Assembly: GCF_900103325.1 (NCBI RefSeq)
Contig: NZ_FMXM01000006.1
Location: 186,001-250,000 of the forward strand
Reading direction: 5' to 3'
Source: Mesorhizobium qingshengii
GTDB taxonomy: Bacteria > Pseudomonadota > Alphaproteobacteria > Rhizobiales > Rhizobiaceae
DNA length: 64,000 nucleotides
A program made the position numbers and the translations under genes. This document shows positions 61,642-64,000 of the stretch, in pieces; the first letter of the stretch is position 1, and each line of letters opens with the position of its first letter. Under the pieces are notes generated by a model. It saw nothing but the letters and a program-made list of their open reading frames with translations, made no database searches and was not told the DNA's origin.

Positions 61642-62679
61642 CTAAGGCCGGATGAACACCTTGCCATTGGGCTTGGCCAGTTCGGCCGGAACCCGCGCCA
61701 TCGCCTCGGAGAGCGGCACGACAGCCGTCACGTCGGTCGACCAGCGCCCATCGGAAAAACGCTTCTGCGCCTCCAGGATCGCCGGGCCGCGGCGGTCGCG
61801 GAACTGGCGCATCCACTCGCTCAGCCAGAAGCCCTCTATACGCTTGTGCTGGAAGATCAGCTGGCCGGGTTCACGGATGACTGTCGGCTCGGGATCGAGC
61901 CGCCCGTAGATGATCCAGCGCGCCCGTTTCGGCATGACGTCGAAGATGGCCGAGGCCAGCGGTCCGGTCACCGCGTCGAGGAAGATGCGCGGTTGCTCGG
62001 CTTTGATCACCTCGCGCAGCGCCGTCTTGAAATCCGGCGCCTTTTCGTTGAGGACGTGCGCAGCCCCAAGCTCTTTCAGAGCCGCGATCTGATCGTCGCG
62101 GCGCACGGTGACGATCGGCCGGAAACTCGCTTCCCTGGTCAGACCGATGATCAGCTTGCAGAGCTGGCTGGCGCCGGCGGTCATGATGAAGGCCTTTTCG
62201 CCTTCTTCCCTGACGATGTCGAACATGGCGAGCGCGGTGAGCGGATTGACGATCATCGCCGCGCCATCCTCGTCGCGCACCGTGTCGAGGAGCGGGATGC
62301 AGACCGCCGCCTCGGCGACCGCATATTCGGCCCATGAGCCCCAATTGGTGACGCCGGTGGCGAAGGCGACCCGCTTGCCGATCAGGCTTTTGGGATAAGG
62401 CTCGTCACCGCTGGCGACGACTGTGCCGACCCCCTCGAAGCCGGCCGGCTGGCCCTTGGCGCGTGGCTGGCCGTACTGTCCCTTGACGAACATGACATCG
62501 GACGGATTGATCGAAGCCAGGCTGACCTTGATCAGAACCTGCGTCGGTCCGGGCGTCGGCACAGCGATACTGCCGGGCTGAAGATAGGGTTCCATCGCCT
62601 CCAGCACGCTGCCGGTAGGGGTCCTGGTGTAGCCGTCGCCGATCAGCAGCAGCGCTTTCATTTCGGACGGGACAGTCAT
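61642..62679 (-). CDS. MDR-family zinc-binding-type dehydrogenase / quinone oxidoreductase
   Basis: A 345-residue medium-chain dehydrogenase/reductase. PTPGPTQVLIKVSLASINPSD and AGFEGVGTVVASGD are in the catalytic domain; AFIMTAGASQLCKLIIGLTR is the nucleotide-binding Rossmann part. The structural Zn cysteines are absent, as in quinone oxidoreductases and enoyl reductases. ATG 62679 gives MTVPSEMKALLL; ATG 62661 is an alternative. It follows the acyl-CoA dehydrogenase gene by 57 bp. Confidence 0.87.
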   Translation of the reverse strand: MTVPSEMKALLLIGDGYTRTPTGSVLEAMEPYLQPGSIAVPTPGPTQVLIKVSLASINPSDVMFVKGQYGQPRAKGQPAGFEGVGTVVASGDEPYPKSLIGKRVAFATGVTNWGSWAEYAVAEAAVCIPLLDTVRDEDGAAMIVNPLTALAMFDIVREEGEKAFIMTAGASQLCKLIIGLTREASFRPIVTVRRDDQIAALKELGAAHVLNEKAPDFKTALREVIKAEQPRIFLDAVTGPLASAIFDVMPKRARWIIYGRLDPEPTVIREPGQLIFQHKRIEGFWLSEWMRQFRDRRGPAILEAQKRFSDGRWSTDVTAVVPLSEAMARVPAELAKPNGKVFIRP

Positions 62680-62736
62680 CGGAGCGCTCCTTGGTACCGG
62701 CGGTAAGACCGCAACGCGGCCGCGCTGAGCTGCTGC

Positions 62737-63978
62737 TCAGACCCTTTCCTGCGTGTATTTCTTCAGTTCGGTGCGCGCCACTTGCCGGCGATGCACGGCG
62801 TCAGGCCCGTCGGCCAGACGCAATGTCCTCAGATGCGTCCACGAGCGCGCCAGCGGCGTGTCCTGGCTGATGCCTTGCGCGCCGAACATCTGCACCGCCT
62901 CGTCGGTGACCTTGAGCGCGACGCGCGGTGCCACGACCTTGATCTGGCTGATCCAGGGAGCGGCGGCACGCGCGTCGCCCTGGTCGATCATCCACGCCGC
63001 CTTGAGGCAGAGCAGGCGGGCCATCTCGATCTCCATGCGGCATTCGGCGATGATGTCGAAATTGGCGCCGAGTTTTGCCAGGGGCTGGCCGAAGGCCTCG
63101 CGGCGCACGGAACGCTGGCACAGCATCTCCAGTGCCATCTCGGCCTGGCCGATGGCGCGCATGCAATGATGAATGCGGCCTGGGCCGAGCCGGCCTTGCG
63201 CGATCTCGAAGCCCCTGCCCTCGCCGAGGATCAGGTTCGATGCCGGCACCCTGACATTGTCGAAGCGAAGGTGCATATGGCCATGCGGCGCGTCGTCGTC
63301 GCCATAGACCTGCATCGCCCGGACCTTGGTCACGCCTTTTGTGTCGGCAGGCACCAGGACCATCGAATGGCGGCGGTGCTGCGGCTCTTCATCGCCGCCC
63401 GTCCGGACCATGACGATATAGATGGCGCAGCGCGGATCGCCGGCGCCGGAGGCCCACCATTTCTCGCCATTGAGCACATAGTCGTCGCCCTGCCGTTCGC
63501 AGCGCATCGAAATGTTGGTGGCGTCGGACGAAGCGACATCCGGCTCGGTCATCAGGTAGGCAGAGCGGATCTTGCCGTCGAGCAGCGGCTCCAGCCATGC
63601 CTTTTTGTGCTCGGCGGAACCGTAACGCTCCAGCACCTCCATGTTGCCGGTGTCGGGCGCCGAGCAGTTGAAGGTCTCGGCGCCGAGATGCGCCTTGCCC
63701 ATCTCCTCGGCCAGATAGGCGTATTCGACGGTGGAAAGACCATAGCCGAGTTCCGAGCCGGTCAGCCAGAAATTCCACAGGCCACGCTCTCTCGCGGTCT
63801 TCTTCAGCCCTTCGAGGATCTCGCTCTGGCGCGCCGTATAGACCCAGCGGTCGCCAGCCTTGCCCACCTCGCCGAGAAATTCCTTGTCGAGCGGCATGAT
63901 CTCGTCGCGCACCATCGCCGTGACACGCGCGTGGATCGGCCTCACCCGCTCGGTCATGCCGAGATTCATGTCTGTCAT
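62737..63978 (-). CDS. Acyl-CoA dehydrogenase
   Basis: A 413-residue FAD enzyme. TFNCSAPDTGNMEVLERYG, the FAD-binding YLMTEPDVASSDATNI and WWASGAGDPRCAIY, and a C-terminal QMFGAQGISQDTPLAR are typical of the long ACAD group (ACAD10/11-like). It removes hydrogens at C2-C3 of an acyl-CoA. ATG 63978 is followed by a second Met at 63969. The upstream region runs off the window. Confidence 0.92.
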   Translation of the reverse strand: MTDMNLGMTERVRPIHARVTAMVRDEIMPLDKEFLGEVGKAGDRWVYTARQSEILEGLKKTARERGLWNFWLTGSELGYGLSTVEYAYLAEEMGKAHLGAETFNCSAPDTGNMEVLERYGSAEHKKAWLEPLLDGKIRSAYLMTEPDVASSDATNISMRCERQGDDYVLNGEKWWASGAGDPRCAIYIVMVRTGGDEEPQHRRHSMVLVPADTKGVTKVRAMQVYGDDDAPHGHMHLRFDNVRVPASNLILGEGRGFEIAQGRLGPGRIHHCMRAIGQAEMALEMLCQRSVRREAFGQPLAKLGANFDIIAECRMEIEMARLLCLKAAWMIDQGDARAAAPWISQIKVVAPRVALKVTDEAVQMFGAQGISQDTPLARSWTHLRTLRLADGPDAVHRRQVARTELKKYTQERV

Positions 63979-64000
63979 CGGTCGCTAACCCTTCATGCAC

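Overview
The window is high-GC chromosomal DNA from an alphaproteobacterium of the Rhizobiales, most likely Mesorhizobium or a close relative. The evidence is a CpdR-type response regulator, a suhB/mmgR-type small RNA between an inositol-monophosphatase-family gene and an N-formylglutamate amidohydrolase gene, an Hsp20 gene with a rhizobial ROSE-like leader, rhizobial intergenic repeats and many ABC transporters. I see no insertion sequence, phage, CRISPR array or rRNA operon, and no nod/nif genes.

Layout. 1-6.2 kb: envelope genes (partial arabinose-5-phosphate isomerase, outer-membrane barrel protein, galU, MltB-type lytic transglycosylase, SGNH/DUF459 protein). 6.3-12.6 kb: gltBD, glutamate synthase. 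13-20.3 kb: housekeeping and stress genes (threonine aldolase, MBL hydrolase, heat-shock gene with RpoH promoter and RNA thermometer, alpha/beta hydrolase, hisN-like phosphatase, mmgR RNA, N-formylglutamate amidohydrolase, cpdR), then tRNA-Val(GAC). 21-26.1 kb: GDP-L-fucose synthesis (gmd, fcl) followed by two tandem paralogues that look like uncharacterised GDP-sugar (fucosyl?) transferases. The DNA between the paralogues keeps a decayed copy of the fcl 3' end, so the duplication history can be read directly.

26.2-42.3 kb: a large catabolic regulon. A DUF993/DHDPS-like aldolase gene is divergent from a lacI gene that heads a run of thirteen closely spaced genes (LacI, Gfo/Idh/MocA oxidoreductase, CoA-transferase, enoyl-CoA hydratase, ALDH, four-gene sugar ABC importer, two GMC oxidoreductases, SDR, Dabb protein). 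Two near-identical 16-bp palindromes lie inside the two divergent promoters. The combination of CUT1 sugar uptake, flavin oxidation and CoA-thioester chemistry does not match a pathway I can name.

42.4-46 kb: DMT transporter, EEP-family hydrolase, CPA1 antiporter. 46.2-50.2 kb: an ABC importer operon with a good candidate Pho box. 50.4-58 kb: Fe-alcohol dehydrogenase, ALDH, glutamine-synthetase-like ligase, APC permease and an N-formylglutamate-amidohydrolase-like enzyme, facing a MurR/RpiR regulator; this gene set fits a gamma-glutamylated amine or amino-alcohol catabolic route. 58-61.4 kb: a tightly overlapping glycan module (GtrA, YdjC/ChbG deacetylase, GT2, GT87). 61.6-64 kb: MDR oxidoreductase and acyl-CoA dehydrogenase.
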